From NCBI GenBank assembly GCA_963725505.1, contig CAVRYN010000015.1, positions 17,191 through 81,190 of the forward strand: a stretch of 64,000 nucleotides of DNA. The letters run 5' to 3'. Origin of the DNA: Udaeobacter sp963725505 (lineage in GTDB: Bacteria > Verrucomicrobiota > Verrucomicrobiia > Chthoniobacterales > UBA10450). The notes beneath the pieces were generated by a model. That model was not told the origin of the DNA. It did not search any database and was given only the letters and a program-made list of their open reading frames with translations. Shown here piece by piece: positions 9,061-16,919 of this stretch. The translations under genes were made by a program, and so were the position numbers. Positions within the stretch are counted from its first letter, which is position 1; each line of letters begins with the position of its first letter.

Positions 9061-10336
9061 TATCGAGCCCGGAACGCCATCAATTTTCATAATTCCAACG
9101 GCGCATGGTTGGAATTTTGTCCGTTCAGTTGAGCCCTCATTGGTGCGCGAAACTGCTGCGGCCAAAGCTGAGCAGAACGGCTCGTGGAATGTGCGTAAGC
9201 TACAAACGCTGGACGAAGCGGTGCCGCTGCTAGCTGCGACCGATGATTTTGTACTGGGTTTGCCTGTCTCGGCTGTGCTGGCCCAACGATTTCGCCTGCC
9301 GAGTGTGGATCCGACGGAGTTTCCTGAAATGATTCGTATCCAGATCGAGAAACTCCTGCCGTTCGCGGCGGATGAAGTGACAACTGATTTTGAACTCATC
9401 GAGCAAGACGAGAACGAGAGCGTGGTTTCAGCCGTCGCAATCAGAAACCAACAACTTAAAGACATGGCTTCGCCACTGTTGGAGCGCGGTTACATTCCGC
9501 GACAAATCACCGTCTATGCCGCGCAGCGCGCCAGCACCCATGCTCCCAAGGGAAATGCTGTTCTGATTTATCCGGAGGGCGAGACGCTCGTTTACGCCGT
9601 GACAGAGAACGGAAAGCTGAGCCTTGCCCGGGTGTTTGAAGGCGGTAATGGCGAGCAACTGCAACTTGAACTGCCGCAGTTGCGATTGAGCGCCGAGCTA
9701 CAGGGAATAGATGCCTCGTCTCCGAACGTGTTGCTGGATGAGACCTGCTACGAACTGCGCGACACCGTGCAGGGGATTCTTTCCAGCCCCACCGAAATAG
9801 TTGGCATCGAGCTCCCACCAGCAGCGGTTAAGCTCAACCTTCTGCCGGAAAGCTGGCGACGCCGTCGGTTGCAACTGGTAAGGCAGGCAGAATGGCGGAA
9901 ACGACTCCTTTGGGCAGGTGGCGCTTATGGCGCGCTTCTCTTTCTTTTGCTGCTGTATCTTGGCGTGATGCGGTTTCAAATGGGATGGATTGACCGGCGT
10001 ATTAGGCTCGACGCACCCGGAACCGAGTTTGTGCGCGCGACAGAAGCAAAGTGGAAAGCACTCGCGCCAGCGATTGATGCGCACTATTACCCGGTCGAAA
10101 TCCTCGAGGACCTCTTCGAAAGCCTGCCCTCCGCCGACGTGCGCATTACAGCGTACAACCAGTCGGCGCGGCAGATTTCCGTGGATGGCGAAGCGAATAC
10201 GGCCGCTCTGGCTTACGAATTCATCGACAAAATAAAAAAGAATCCAGAGTTGCGGGCCTTCCAATTTGACATGGCCGCGCCTCGTATTTTGGCGAATAAC
10301 CATGCGCAGTTTCGAGTGGAGGGAAAACCAAGATGA
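8987..10336 (+). CDS. gspL: Type II secretion assembly protein GspL/PilM-N-like
   Basis: Up to 449 residues. The first two thirds are an actin-like fold of the GspL/PilM type with 'MIRIQIEKLLPFAADEVTTD', the conserved 'Q.EK.LPFA.DEV' region that contacts the secretion ATPase. A single membrane helix follows at about residues 300-325 ('GALLFLLLLYLGVM'), then a short periplasmic ferredoxin-like domain. GspL recruits GspE to the inner-membrane platform. The start is not clear: GTG 8987 overlaps gspK by 74 bases, TTG 9023 is an alternative, and neither has good ribosome-site spacing (AAGGAG at 9049-9054 points downstream but no standard in-frame start follows). The gene ends in an ATGA overlap with the next. 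Confidence 0.75.
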   Translation: MGHQLAAQLCSELVGLKYSVGRSFDIEPGTPSIFIIPTAHGWNFVRSVEPSLVRETAAAKAEQNGSWNVRKLQTLDEAVPLLAATDDFVLGLPVSAVLAQRFRLPSVDPTEFPEMIRIQIEKLLPFAADEVTTDFELIEQDENESVVSAVAIRNQQLKDMASPLLERGYIPRQITVYAAQRASTHAPKGNAVLIYPEGETLVYAVTENGKLSLARVFEGGNGEQLQLELPQLRLSAELQGIDASSPNVLLDETCYELRDTVQGILSSPTEIVGIELPPAAVKLNLLPESWRRRRLQLVRQAEWRKRLLWAGGAYGALLFLLLLYLGVMRFQMGWIDRRIRLDAPGTEFVRATEAKWKALAPAIDAHYYPVEILEDLFESLPSADVRITAYNQSARQISVDGEANTAALAYEFIDKIKKNPELRAFQFDMAAPRILANNHAQFRVEGKPR

Positions 10337-10884
10337 TCCCGGCGTGGTACCAACGAATGAATCCACGCGAGCGCCTGCTCTCATGGATAGTGGCCGGAAC
10401 GGTGTTCGTGCTGCTCAACCTTTGGATTTTGAGCTGGATCTTCGGCGCGCTCGGTGGCGCCCGCAGGGAGCTGGCAACACGCAGAGCAACGTTGGCTGAG
10501 CAAGCCCTCTACGTGAAAGAACGCGATCTGTGGATGAAACGTGACGAATGGATCCTGCAACATCAACCTACCCTCAAGAATCCAGCGGAAGCCTCCGACT
10601 TGCTTGATCAATTGAAGGAGGTGGCCGGCAAATATAACATTCTGGTTGAGAATCCCCAGATCGGTCCCGGGGAGACCACGCCGTATCACCAGACGGTTTT
10701 TGCCTCTATTGAAACTAAAAGCCCGTGGCCGCCATTGGTGCATTTCCTTTACGATGTGCAACGGCCCGACACTTTTACCGTGTTCGAAAGTGTTAATCTT
10801 GCCATCGATGGGAGCGATCCCACAATGATGCGCGGCAAATTTAAAATCGCCCGATGGTTTGCGCCGGCGCAACCAACGAAGTAA
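10333..10884 (+). CDS. gspM: Type II secretion assembly protein GspM/PilO-like
   Basis: 183 residues: short cytoplasmic N-terminus 'MNPRERLLSWIVAG', one membrane helix (about residues 15-40), a coiled-coil segment ('RRELATRRATLAEQALYVKE') and a small periplasmic alpha/beta domain. This is the layout of GspM/PilO, the partner of GspL in the inner-membrane platform. ATGA overlap with gspL (10333-10336) suggests coupled translation and equal amounts. Assignment rests on architecture and position; sequence in this family is weakly conserved. Confidence 0.7.
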   Translation: MIPAWYQRMNPRERLLSWIVAGTVFVLLNLWILSWIFGALGGARRELATRRATLAEQALYVKERDLWMKRDEWILQHQPTLKNPAEASDLLDQLKEVAGKYNILVENPQIGPGETTPYHQTVFASIETKSPWPPLVHFLYDVQRPDTFTVFESVNLAIDGSDPTMMRGKFKIARWFAPAQPTK

Positions 10885-10901
10885 TAAATACCAGCAAGCT
10901 T

Positions 10902-11555
10902 ATGAAATATTCACCGACGCTAATACTCATTCTCGCTGTGCTCGGAGCGATCCACACTCAGGCCGAGGAAGTGCTGCCGGCGCAGTTTAAGTTCGATCGC
11001 TACTCAAAGATGGTGGATCATTCACCATTCGCAGTCGCTACGGAGGTGGCGGCGCCTGCGGCTACACCCGATTTTGCAAAAGACCTTTACATCGCTAACG
11101 CGGCACGTTCGCCCGAAGGCGATATGGTGACGCTCGCTTCCACTTCGGATCACAACTTCAAGAAATACCTTACCACCAGGGAGCCTGTGGACGGCTATAC
11201 CATCGCCAACATCGAATGGTCGGACAAAGTGGGTGCGACCAAGGTGACAATTAGCAAGGACGGAAATTTTGCGACCCTCACGTTTAATCAAGCGTTCTTG
11301 TCACAATCCGCGCCGAATGCAGGTGTTGCTTCCAAACCGTTCGCGCCGCCGCCCGTGCCTGCGATGCCTAACCCTATGAATGCTCCTAACCCGGCCGTAC
11401 AGAATTTAGCTCCTGGGTTGCCGGCGGAAGTGCAACAGTTGATTCCGTCTCGAGAGGGCGCTCGGCCTCATGCGCGCGGCGTGATTCAGCGGAACCCCGG
11501 AAGTCCAGCGAAGGTACCTAATCGGGGACCAGCTGCTGCGGCCGCTAAGCAGTAA
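10902..11555 (+). CDS. Small exported protein at the end of the gsp operon
   Basis: 217 residues from ATG 10902. A clear signal peptide (about residues 1-21, 'TLILILAVLGAIHTQAEE') is followed by a compact domain of about 110 residues ('FKKYLTTREPVDGYTIANIE', 'GATKVTISKDGNFATLTFNQ') that could be a small beta-domain like the homology region of GspC. A low-complexity Pro/Ala/Asn-rich tail comes last. There is no membrane anchor after cleavage. It is 17 bases downstream of gspM and probably co-transcribed. GspC normally joins the inner-membrane platform to the secretin, and a soluble stand-in is conceivable, but I do not recognise the family. Confidence 0.6.
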   Translation: MKYSPTLILILAVLGAIHTQAEEVLPAQFKFDRYSKMVDHSPFAVATEVAAPAATPDFAKDLYIANAARSPEGDMVTLASTSDHNFKKYLTTREPVDGYTIANIEWSDKVGATKVTISKDGNFATLTFNQAFLSQSAPNAGVASKPFAPPPVPAMPNPMNAPNPAVQNLAPGLPAEVQQLIPSREGARPHARGVIQRNPGSPAKVPNRGPAAAAAKQ

Positions 11556-11579
11556 GTTGCGGGGATCGCCGCGCAGCGG

Positions 11580-11999
11580 CTAGTGTTGGCCCCAATCGTC
11601 GTCTCCCGTGTCGGCTTGCCGGTCTGGTCCTGCCGAATACAAATCGTAGCCGCCTGGGTTTTTCAGACCAGGATTTCTGTAAATATAGCCAGTGCCCCAG
11701 GGATCTGTTGGTAGTTCCTTGAACAACTGATACCAGCGAGCCGGGCGCGGGTCGTTCTGCGGCTGCGTTACTAGCGCCTGCAAACCCTGTTCCGTTGTTG
11801 GATAAAAACCGTTCATGCTTTCGTAGAGTTGCAGTTGTGTCTGGATCGCCTGAATGTCGGCTTGAACGCGCATGCTCTTGGCGATGCCAGTCGTATTGCC
11901 GAGTTTTGAAATCGCTACTCCCAATATGATCACGATGATGCTCACCACGAGCATGATCTCCAGTAGCGTGAAGCCCTGCTGTTTTCTTTTTGTTCTCAT
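11580..11999 (-). CDS. gspG: Type II secretion major pseudopilin GspG
   Basis: 139 residues. The basic leader MRTKRKQQG is cleaved before 'FTLLEIMLVVSIIVIILG', a textbook class III signal with Gly -1 and Glu +5. The C-terminal part carries the GspG hallmark 'DPWGTGYIYRNPG' and 'GGYDLYSAGPDRQADTGDDD', the calcium-binding loop that stabilises the pseudopilus. This distinguishes a true type II major pseudopilin from a type IV pilin. Last gene of the minus-strand run gspF, unknown exported protein, gspG, which converges on the plus-strand gspH-M run with 24 bases between stop codons. Confidence 0.93.
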   Translation of the reverse strand: MRTKRKQQGFTLLEIMLVVSIIVIILGVAISKLGNTTGIAKSMRVQADIQAIQTQLQLYESMNGFYPTTEQGLQALVTQPQNDPRPARWYQLFKELPTDPWGTGYIYRNPGLKNPGGYDLYSAGPDRQADTGDDDWGQH

Positions 12000-12062
12000 C
12001 TCAAATAAAGAAGTGTCCCTCGGTCGTGTGCGCGGCTACACTACGCGAGTCTTCGAGAATTG

Positions 12063-13127
12063 CTAGTGGCCCGTGCGCAGAAGATAATCCGACTTATCCC
12101 AAATATACTTTAATTGGAGCTGTGTCGCGCGGATTGCAGAAGATCCGCTGTCAGTTCCGTTAACAACGACCAGATCATTCGCGCCCACTTTCAAGATTGT
12201 AGCAGGCACAATTTTCTGGGCGCGCAGCCACCCGGTATAGTGGAAATGCATTTGCGGGCTCAGCGGCTCGACTTCGCCGCGATAACCGGGGTCAGCCAGG
12301 TCGGGCAGCGTCAGAGAAACTGGCCCGATATCCTGGCCGTTGACATAAACTTCCGGTGGAGAATCGACTCCAGCGTTGGCAATTTCGAAAGTCAGCAGGG
12401 CCGTCAGCGGTTGCGCTTCAATTGGGAATTGGAACGCAGCGCTTTCCTGGGTCTGTCCATCAACCCGGATCGGATCGGCCGCGAGAGTTGCCGTGACCGT
12501 TCCAAAGTTCTCAACGTCTTCGGGGGGCGCGTGCAGCGTGGGTGCCGATGAGAACGGCTCCGGAATCACATCACGATGTTCGGCGTTCACCGGATGCACC
12601 ACCTCACTGCTTGTCATCCAATCGAGATACGCTCCACGGATCGTTTTTCCATCGCCGGGGACTTCAATGTCGATCGCAGAGGCGCCGGTCATCGGGATGA
12701 CGACAGAATCTGAACTGGGCAGATTCATGCCGACACCAAGAGTGCCCGAGCGCAAAATGTGCGTGCCCGATTCATCCCACGCGATCAACTGAGGCTGCTG
12801 ATCCGGTTTATCGTCGAAGAACAACCGGAAAAAGAGAACTTGATATTCCGGGCCGGGTTGCGTCACGCGGATGCGAAAGATGCTCTTGGACATTGCACCG
12901 CCTTCGGTCGTCTGGCCTGGCAGCAGAGTGAGTGCTTCCACCCATGCCGGCGCGTTTTGCGTTTTCGAATTGCGAGGCGCGGTTTGGCGCAGGTCAAGCC
13001 AGGCGCTTTCTGGGACCGGTTGCGCGATCATATCAGCCGGAGAAGGCAGGGCGTCGCTCAAAGCTTCCTGCGCGCACACGCGGGAAACCGCAGCGAAGAA
13101 GATCGCAAGAACAACGCGAACTAACAT
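12063..13127 (-). CDS. Exported protein of unknown function between gspF and gspG
   Basis: 354 residues with a signal peptide ('VRVVLAIFFAAVSRVCAQ', cleavage about residue 20). The mature part is predicted mostly beta: paired sandwich-like segments such as 'GVDSPPEVYVNGQDIGPVSL' and 'VGANDLVVVNGTDSGSSAIR' resemble galactose-binding or carbohydrate-binding-like jelly-roll folds. No catalytic motif is visible. Its place between gspF and gspG on one strand (48 bp from gspF, 63 bp from gspG) suggests a secretion-system accessory or a co-expressed substrate. I do not recognise the family. Confidence 0.7.
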   Translation of the reverse strand: MLVRVVLAIFFAAVSRVCAQEALSDALPSPADMIAQPVPESAWLDLRQTAPRNSKTQNAPAWVEALTLLPGQTTEGGAMSKSIFRIRVTQPGPEYQVLFFRLFFDDKPDQQPQLIAWDESGTHILRSGTLGVGMNLPSSDSVVIPMTGASAIDIEVPGDGKTIRGAYLDWMTSSEVVHPVNAEHRDVIPEPFSSAPTLHAPPEDVENFGTVTATLAADPIRVDGQTQESAAFQFPIEAQPLTALLTFEIANAGVDSPPEVYVNGQDIGPVSLTLPDLADPGYRGEVEPLSPQMHFHYTGWLRAQKIVPATILKVGANDLVVVNGTDSGSSAIRATQLQLKYIWDKSDYLLRTGH

Positions 13128-13175
13128 CGGGTTCGCGAGATTATTCGCAGACAGGCATTTTGCAAGCTTTCAGTT

Positions 13176-14420
13176 TTAATGCGGTCTGATTTGCAGGCTG
13201 TGCGTCATCTCAAATACCGCCGACAGTATGCTGAAAACAACCAGACCGACCAGAACGGCGATCATCACGATGATAATCGGCGGAATCAACTGCGAGATTA
13301 CGCCCACGCTCCGGTCAAGTTCGCGCTCATAAACATCGGCGATTGCTTGCATGGTCTCGGCGAAATGTCCGGTTTGTTCGCCTACTGACATCATGTCGGT
13401 AAACAAATCTGGGAAGAGTTTTTGCTCTTGCAAAGCGGCCGAGAGCGTCGCGCCATCGATCACTGCCCTCCGTACCTCGCCAAGCTTAAGTTCGAGAAAA
13501 CGGTTGCCGGCGATTTCAGTTACCAGGTCAAGTGAGCGAAGAAGTGGAACTCCATTTTCCATCAAGGTTCCCAATGTCCGCGCAAACTGCGCGTAGTAAC
13601 GGTGGCGAATGACCCGGCCGTATCCAGGAATCAACAGCCGGAAACGATCCCACGCGATGCGTCCTTCCTCAGCGCGCACAAAGGCGCGGAAACCAATGAT
13701 TGCGCCAATCACTGCGATGACGGCGACCCACCAATAGCCCGTGATTGCATGATGAACTTGCATCAGAATCCGCGTAGGCAATGGAAGCGCGCCGCCAGTT
13801 TGCGCCATAAACCCGCTCAACTGCGGCACCATGAACGTAATAAAAATTGTGACGAGCACTGCGCCGGCCAACGCGAGAAATGCCGGATAAATCAACGCCT
13901 GTTGCACGCGATCTCGCAGTTCTTTTGCCTGCATCAAATGCTTGACCAGCCGCAGCAGAATTTGCGGGAGCGCCCCGCTGGCCTCGCCCGCAGCCACCAG
14001 GTTTACATAGAGCGGCGGGAAAATTCGCGGTAGTAAGCTGAGCGCCTGCGAAAAACTGCGGCCATCGACCAGCCCCTGATGCAGCGTGTGCGTCATCTGC
14101 TGAACGCGCGGCTGCTTCAAACGTTTTTCCAAAACCGATAACGCTTCGTCGAGCGTCATCCCGGCTTGCAGCAAATGGGCGAGTTGCTCGGTGAAGATGA
14201 GCAGTTGGCCGTGCGGAATCTTCAAATTTTGCGTGGGCGCCTCCGGCAGACCCCCGCCCGAACGAACTACTTTTGGCTCCGCGCCCACCATTTCGATCCG
14301 GATGGGAACGCAATGTTGCAATTCAATTTGCCGGATCGCAATGGCTCGATCTGCGCAATCGAGCACGCCTTCAACCAGACCCCCCTGTGCGTCGCGGGCG
14401 CGATAAGCAAACTGTGGCAT
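13176..14420 (-). CDS. gspF: Type II secretion inner-membrane platform protein GspF
   Basis: 414 residues, matching the usual 400-410. Starts 'PQFAYRARDAQGGLVEGVLD', the conserved N-terminus of GspF/PilC. Two T2SSF domains follow, roughly residues 75-200 and 275-400, each with 'F..QLA.LL.AGM.L..AL'-type motifs ('FTEQLAHLLQAGMTLDEALS' and 'FARTLGTLMENGVPLLRSLD'), and three membrane helices at about 175-200, 225-250 and 380-405. GspF is the polytopic core of the platform that couples the GspE ATPase to pseudopilus assembly. gspE itself is absent from the window. Confidence 0.93.
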   Translation of the reverse strand: MPQFAYRARDAQGGLVEGVLDCADRAIAIRQIELQHCVPIRIEMVGAEPKVVRSGGGLPEAPTQNLKIPHGQLLIFTEQLAHLLQAGMTLDEALSVLEKRLKQPRVQQMTHTLHQGLVDGRSFSQALSLLPRIFPPLYVNLVAAGEASGALPQILLRLVKHLMQAKELRDRVQQALIYPAFLALAGAVLVTIFITFMVPQLSGFMAQTGGALPLPTRILMQVHHAITGYWWVAVIAVIGAIIGFRAFVRAEEGRIAWDRFRLLIPGYGRVIRHRYYAQFARTLGTLMENGVPLLRSLDLVTEIAGNRFLELKLGEVRRAVIDGATLSAALQEQKLFPDLFTDMMSVGEQTGHFAETMQAIADVYERELDRSVGVISQLIPPIIIVMIAVLVGLVVFSILSAVFEMTHSLQIRPH

Positions 14421-14461
14421 CGGCGTGGAAAATAATCGGAAAGCTGAAATGGCAAAGCCGA

Positions 14462-14593
14462 AACTAGCTTGGCCAGGTTAAATTGTTAAAAGGGCCACAA
14501 AGTTAAAAGGGTTCTCTGGGACGATTTAACGTTTTAACAAATCACCCGCCTTCGCCGAGGCTACGGCGAGGCGAGCGAAGGGCAGGACCCTAA
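14462..14593. repeat. Intergenic dispersed repeats (GGTTAAATxGTTAAAA and GCCTTCGC...GGCTACGGCG)
   Basis: This gap holds two repeat types seen elsewhere. The stretch from 14471, 'ggccaggttaaattgttaaa' with further ttaaa/ttaac units, matches 36840-36905. The 'cgccttcgccgaggctacgg' stretch near 14549 matches forms at 49783, 53480 and 55150. No gene signal is seen. Confidence 0.5.
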
Positions 14594-14657
14594 TTACCGG
14601 GGATCGCATAAAAATTTTGCTTGCCATGCTGCGCGATTTCGATAAGAGCGCCCGGAC

Positions 14658-14837
14658 ATGAGATGTGCAGCAGTGATTGTCGTTGTTTCCATTGCGTTCG
14701 TTTCGCAGGGATTCGCGGTTTTACGGCCGCTTTTTCCGGCAAAAGCAGCTCCGCCATTTAACGGTGAACTGATTGTGATAGGAAACGATTCGATCCAGCA
14801 TCCCGCGAACAAAGCGCCTGCTACAGCGCCGAGGTAA
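14658..14837 (+). CDS. Possible 59-residue exported peptide
   Basis: ATG 14658 opens a short frame with a good signal-peptide-like start ('RCAAVIVVVSIAFVSQGFAV'), then about 38 mostly polar residues ending in 'APATAPR'. No Shine-Dalgarno is evident, and the 3' end overlaps the convergent regulator gene by 17 bases. It may be a real small secreted protein or the surviving start of a decayed gene. No family is recognised. Confidence 0.3.
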   Translation: MRCAAVIVVVSIAFVSQGFAVLRPLFPAKAAPPFNGELIVIGNDSIQHPANKAPATAPR

Positions 14838-15969
14838 GCACTGTATCAGCCGCGACACGCTGGAGGAGGGCCTGCGTTAGACGGGCTTTGCCACTTCGGC
14901 TCCCAAGCTTCGTCGCTGCAACGCGTCCGCTTCTGCGCCTCTGTTCTGGTGGCTTATAGGGCCGAAGCTCTTCTAAGTGCTGCCGCAGATAATTCAGCAG
15001 GTGCCTTCTGCGTTCCACGCCACGTGATGAGGGGTGAGGACCATAGGCAATCGGCGGCGGCAACAGCTCGGGATCGATATCCGTGACCCGGTCGTAAATG
15101 GCGTGCCAGCGTTTCTTCACTGTCCAGGCAGAAATAGACAGCGATGTCGCGAGTTGCTCGCAGGTTTCTCCCATCAAGGCATGTTGCAAAAGCACTCGTT
15201 CCGATCGGCTGAAATGAAACCTCGGCGCGGTGTAAACAAAAAGACTGCCGATATTGCTGCCGGGATGCGCAAGCGCCTCTTCTCTCGTTAGTCCAACGAG
15301 GAGAGGACACCGCGAAGACTCTAGTTCGGGAAGTCGATTTCTTTGAAAGTAATTGGAATAATCGCGCCGGAGACGGGCCCCGGCATCGAACATCCATTGC
15401 GATGTTTTCGATCCGATCGGCTCTGCGAGGAATTCCTTAACGCGATACCCGCGTAGCGCGAGATGAAATGCCTCGCCCTGTTTTTCGCGTACTGCCAAGA
15501 ATTGCTCAGGCGAAAATCCATCCTTGGCCGAGCCTTCAAAGCACATCAGGACGTTTAATCCGGCACCAGCGTTGGCCCGGGCTATCCGCTCGCGATTGAA
15601 TACTGGCAAATCACGCGAAAGATACCGCCGCGCCAATTCGACACCGAGATAGGGAGGAAGCGTTGAGCGCGCTTCCGAGAAGAATTGCTCAGTTACGAAA
15701 GCGAATGTGCCGAACGAAACGATCCGCGACCCGACTCGCCGGGCGCGATCTTCGACGAGAAAAAGCTGCATCGATCCATTGGATAACAAGGTACGCCATA
15801 TTTCGGGCAAGAGGTGTTTGCTTGTTTCTGTATAAGGAAGTGACAACGATTCATGCAGGACGTAGCACTCCGCAAGATCCTCGACGCTGCCTTTCCGCGC
15901 CATCAGATTGATTCCGTCGGGCATGTTCGCTCGCGGATTACGTCCCACGCCAAGGTTCAGCGTTTTCAC
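14821..15969 (-). CDS. LuxR-type helix-turn-helix regulator with novel N-terminal domain
   Basis: 382 residues from GTG 15969, supported by AAAGGAG about nine bases upstream. Residues about 258-305 ('FSRSERVLLQHALMGETCEQ' then 'LATSLSISAWTVKKRWHAIY') are a LuxR/GerE-like DNA-binding helix-turn-helix: the 'LSISAWTVKKRW' recognition helix corresponds to the usual 'LG.S..TVK.H'. The roughly 250-residue N-terminal part is not a receiver domain or an acyl-homoserine-lactone domain that I recognise; it may sense a small molecule. A basic C-terminal tail follows. It is transcribed divergently from the three-gene unit starting at 16118, so regulation of that unit, itself, or both is plausible. Confidence 0.7.
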   Translation of the reverse strand: MKTLNLGVGRNPRANMPDGINLMARKGSVEDLAECYVLHESLSLPYTETSKHLLPEIWRTLLSNGSMQLFLVEDRARRVGSRIVSFGTFAFVTEQFFSEARSTLPPYLGVELARRYLSRDLPVFNRERIARANAGAGLNVLMCFEGSAKDGFSPEQFLAVREKQGEAFHLALRGYRVKEFLAEPIGSKTSQWMFDAGARLRRDYSNYFQRNRLPELESSRCPLLVGLTREEALAHPGSNIGSLFVYTAPRFHFSRSERVLLQHALMGETCEQLATSLSISAWTVKKRWHAIYDRVTDIDPELLPPPIAYGPHPSSRGVERRRHLLNYLRQHLEELRPYKPPEQRRRSGRVAATKLGSRSGKARLTQALLQRVAADTVLTSAL

Positions 15970-16003
15970 CTAGGAAATCTCCTTTAAGTGAGTGTCCTAA
16001 ATG

Positions 16004-16013
16004 TCCTTAAGGA
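16004..16013. promoter_or_regulatory. Candidate operator palindrome TCCTTAAGGA
   Basis: A perfect 10-bp palindrome in the region between the divergent LuxR-type gene (start 15969) and the gene starting at 16118. A related TGTCCTAAA lies eleven bases upstream. The surrounding stretch is AT-rich and includes a tatacac element near 16065. Its position suits a binding site for the divergent regulator; this is inference. Confidence 0.3.
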
Positions 16014-16117
16014 TGCAAGAGAAATTTACACTTTTAGGGGTCTTGCTAGTCTCGCACCTGTCGAGTATACACAAAACACAAAAACCCGAAAATTCAGCAA
16101 TCATAAGTTTGCATGTT

Positions 16118-16882
16118 ATGGCAGGCACACAAAACATAGAGAAGCTCGCTGCTGAATCGGCATTCGTATTCACGGGCAAAATAATCAAGCTCAAGGCTGC
16201 AACCGTCCCGGGGATCCCGACCGGCAATACGGCCGTCGTCCAGGTCGATCACGTAGTCAACGCCCCGCCCATGTTCCAGGGCATTGCGGGACAGGAGATC
16301 ACCGTCCGCCTAAAGAGTATGGCCGGCCTTAAAAAGGGAGGCACGAGGACATTTTTCACGAATGGATGGATCTACGGTAGCAGCATTGCCGTCGACGCCG
16401 TCGGACATACCGCTGATACCAAGAAATCCAGCATTGCCGCTAGTGTCCAGTCATCCACAACGGAAAAGAAGGACAGCGCCTTGAAGGCGAGGTTGAAGTC
16501 GGCGGAAATGGCCGTTGTGGGCACAGTCAGCAAGGTGGAGCCGAGCGCCACGGGTACTACTCACATTAGCGAGCACGATCCCTTATGGCATGAGGCCACT
16601 ATCAAGGTTGGAGAAGTCATTAAAGGGAAGAAGCAAACTAACGAGGTGTCCGTGCTGTTTCCTCAAAGCGACGATGTGTGGTGGCACAAGCTCCCAAAGT
16701 ACAAGGAAGGGCAAAAGGGAATCTGGATTTTGCAGAAGGGCAAGAAGCAAGAAGCCAAGGGGATCCCTCCCAAGGTCTTCGCGGCTATTCCTCCGGGCAA
16801 GGATGTCCTGACCACACTGCATCCGGCGGATTTCCTTCCGCTGGACGAATTAGGAAAAGTCAAATCGCTGTTAAGCAAGTAA
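16118..16882 (+). CDS. Conserved-looking protein of unknown function, first gene of propeller operon
   Basis: 254 residues from ATG 16118. An in-frame ATG at 16001 would add 39 residues, but that stretch is AT-rich, promoter-like and gives no convincing signal peptide. The protein has two similar halves, each beginning with a beta-rich segment on tracking costs or fluxes of a form like 'AESAFVFTGKIIKLKAATVP' and 'AEMAVVGTVSKVEPSATGTT', so an internal duplication is likely. The C-terminus is Lys-rich with 'YKEGQKGIWILQKGKKQEA'. There is no enzyme motif. It is 37 bases upstream of the 886-residue propeller gene and probably in one operon with it. Function unknown. Confidence 0.6.
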   Translation: MAGTQNIEKLAAESAFVFTGKIIKLKAATVPGIPTGNTAVVQVDHVVNAPPMFQGIAGQEITVRLKSMAGLKKGGTRTFFTNGWIYGSSIAVDAVGHTADTKKSSIAASVQSSTTEKKDSALKARLKSAEMAVVGTVSKVEPSATGTTHISEHDPLWHEATIKVGEVIKGKKQTNEVSVLFPQSDDVWWHKLPKYKEGQKGIWILQKGKKQEAKGIPPKVFAAIPPGKDVLTTLHPADFLPLDELGKVKSLLSK

Positions 16883-16919
16883 GCGGCCAACACTATTGAA
16901 TCAGATCAAGTAAACCGCC

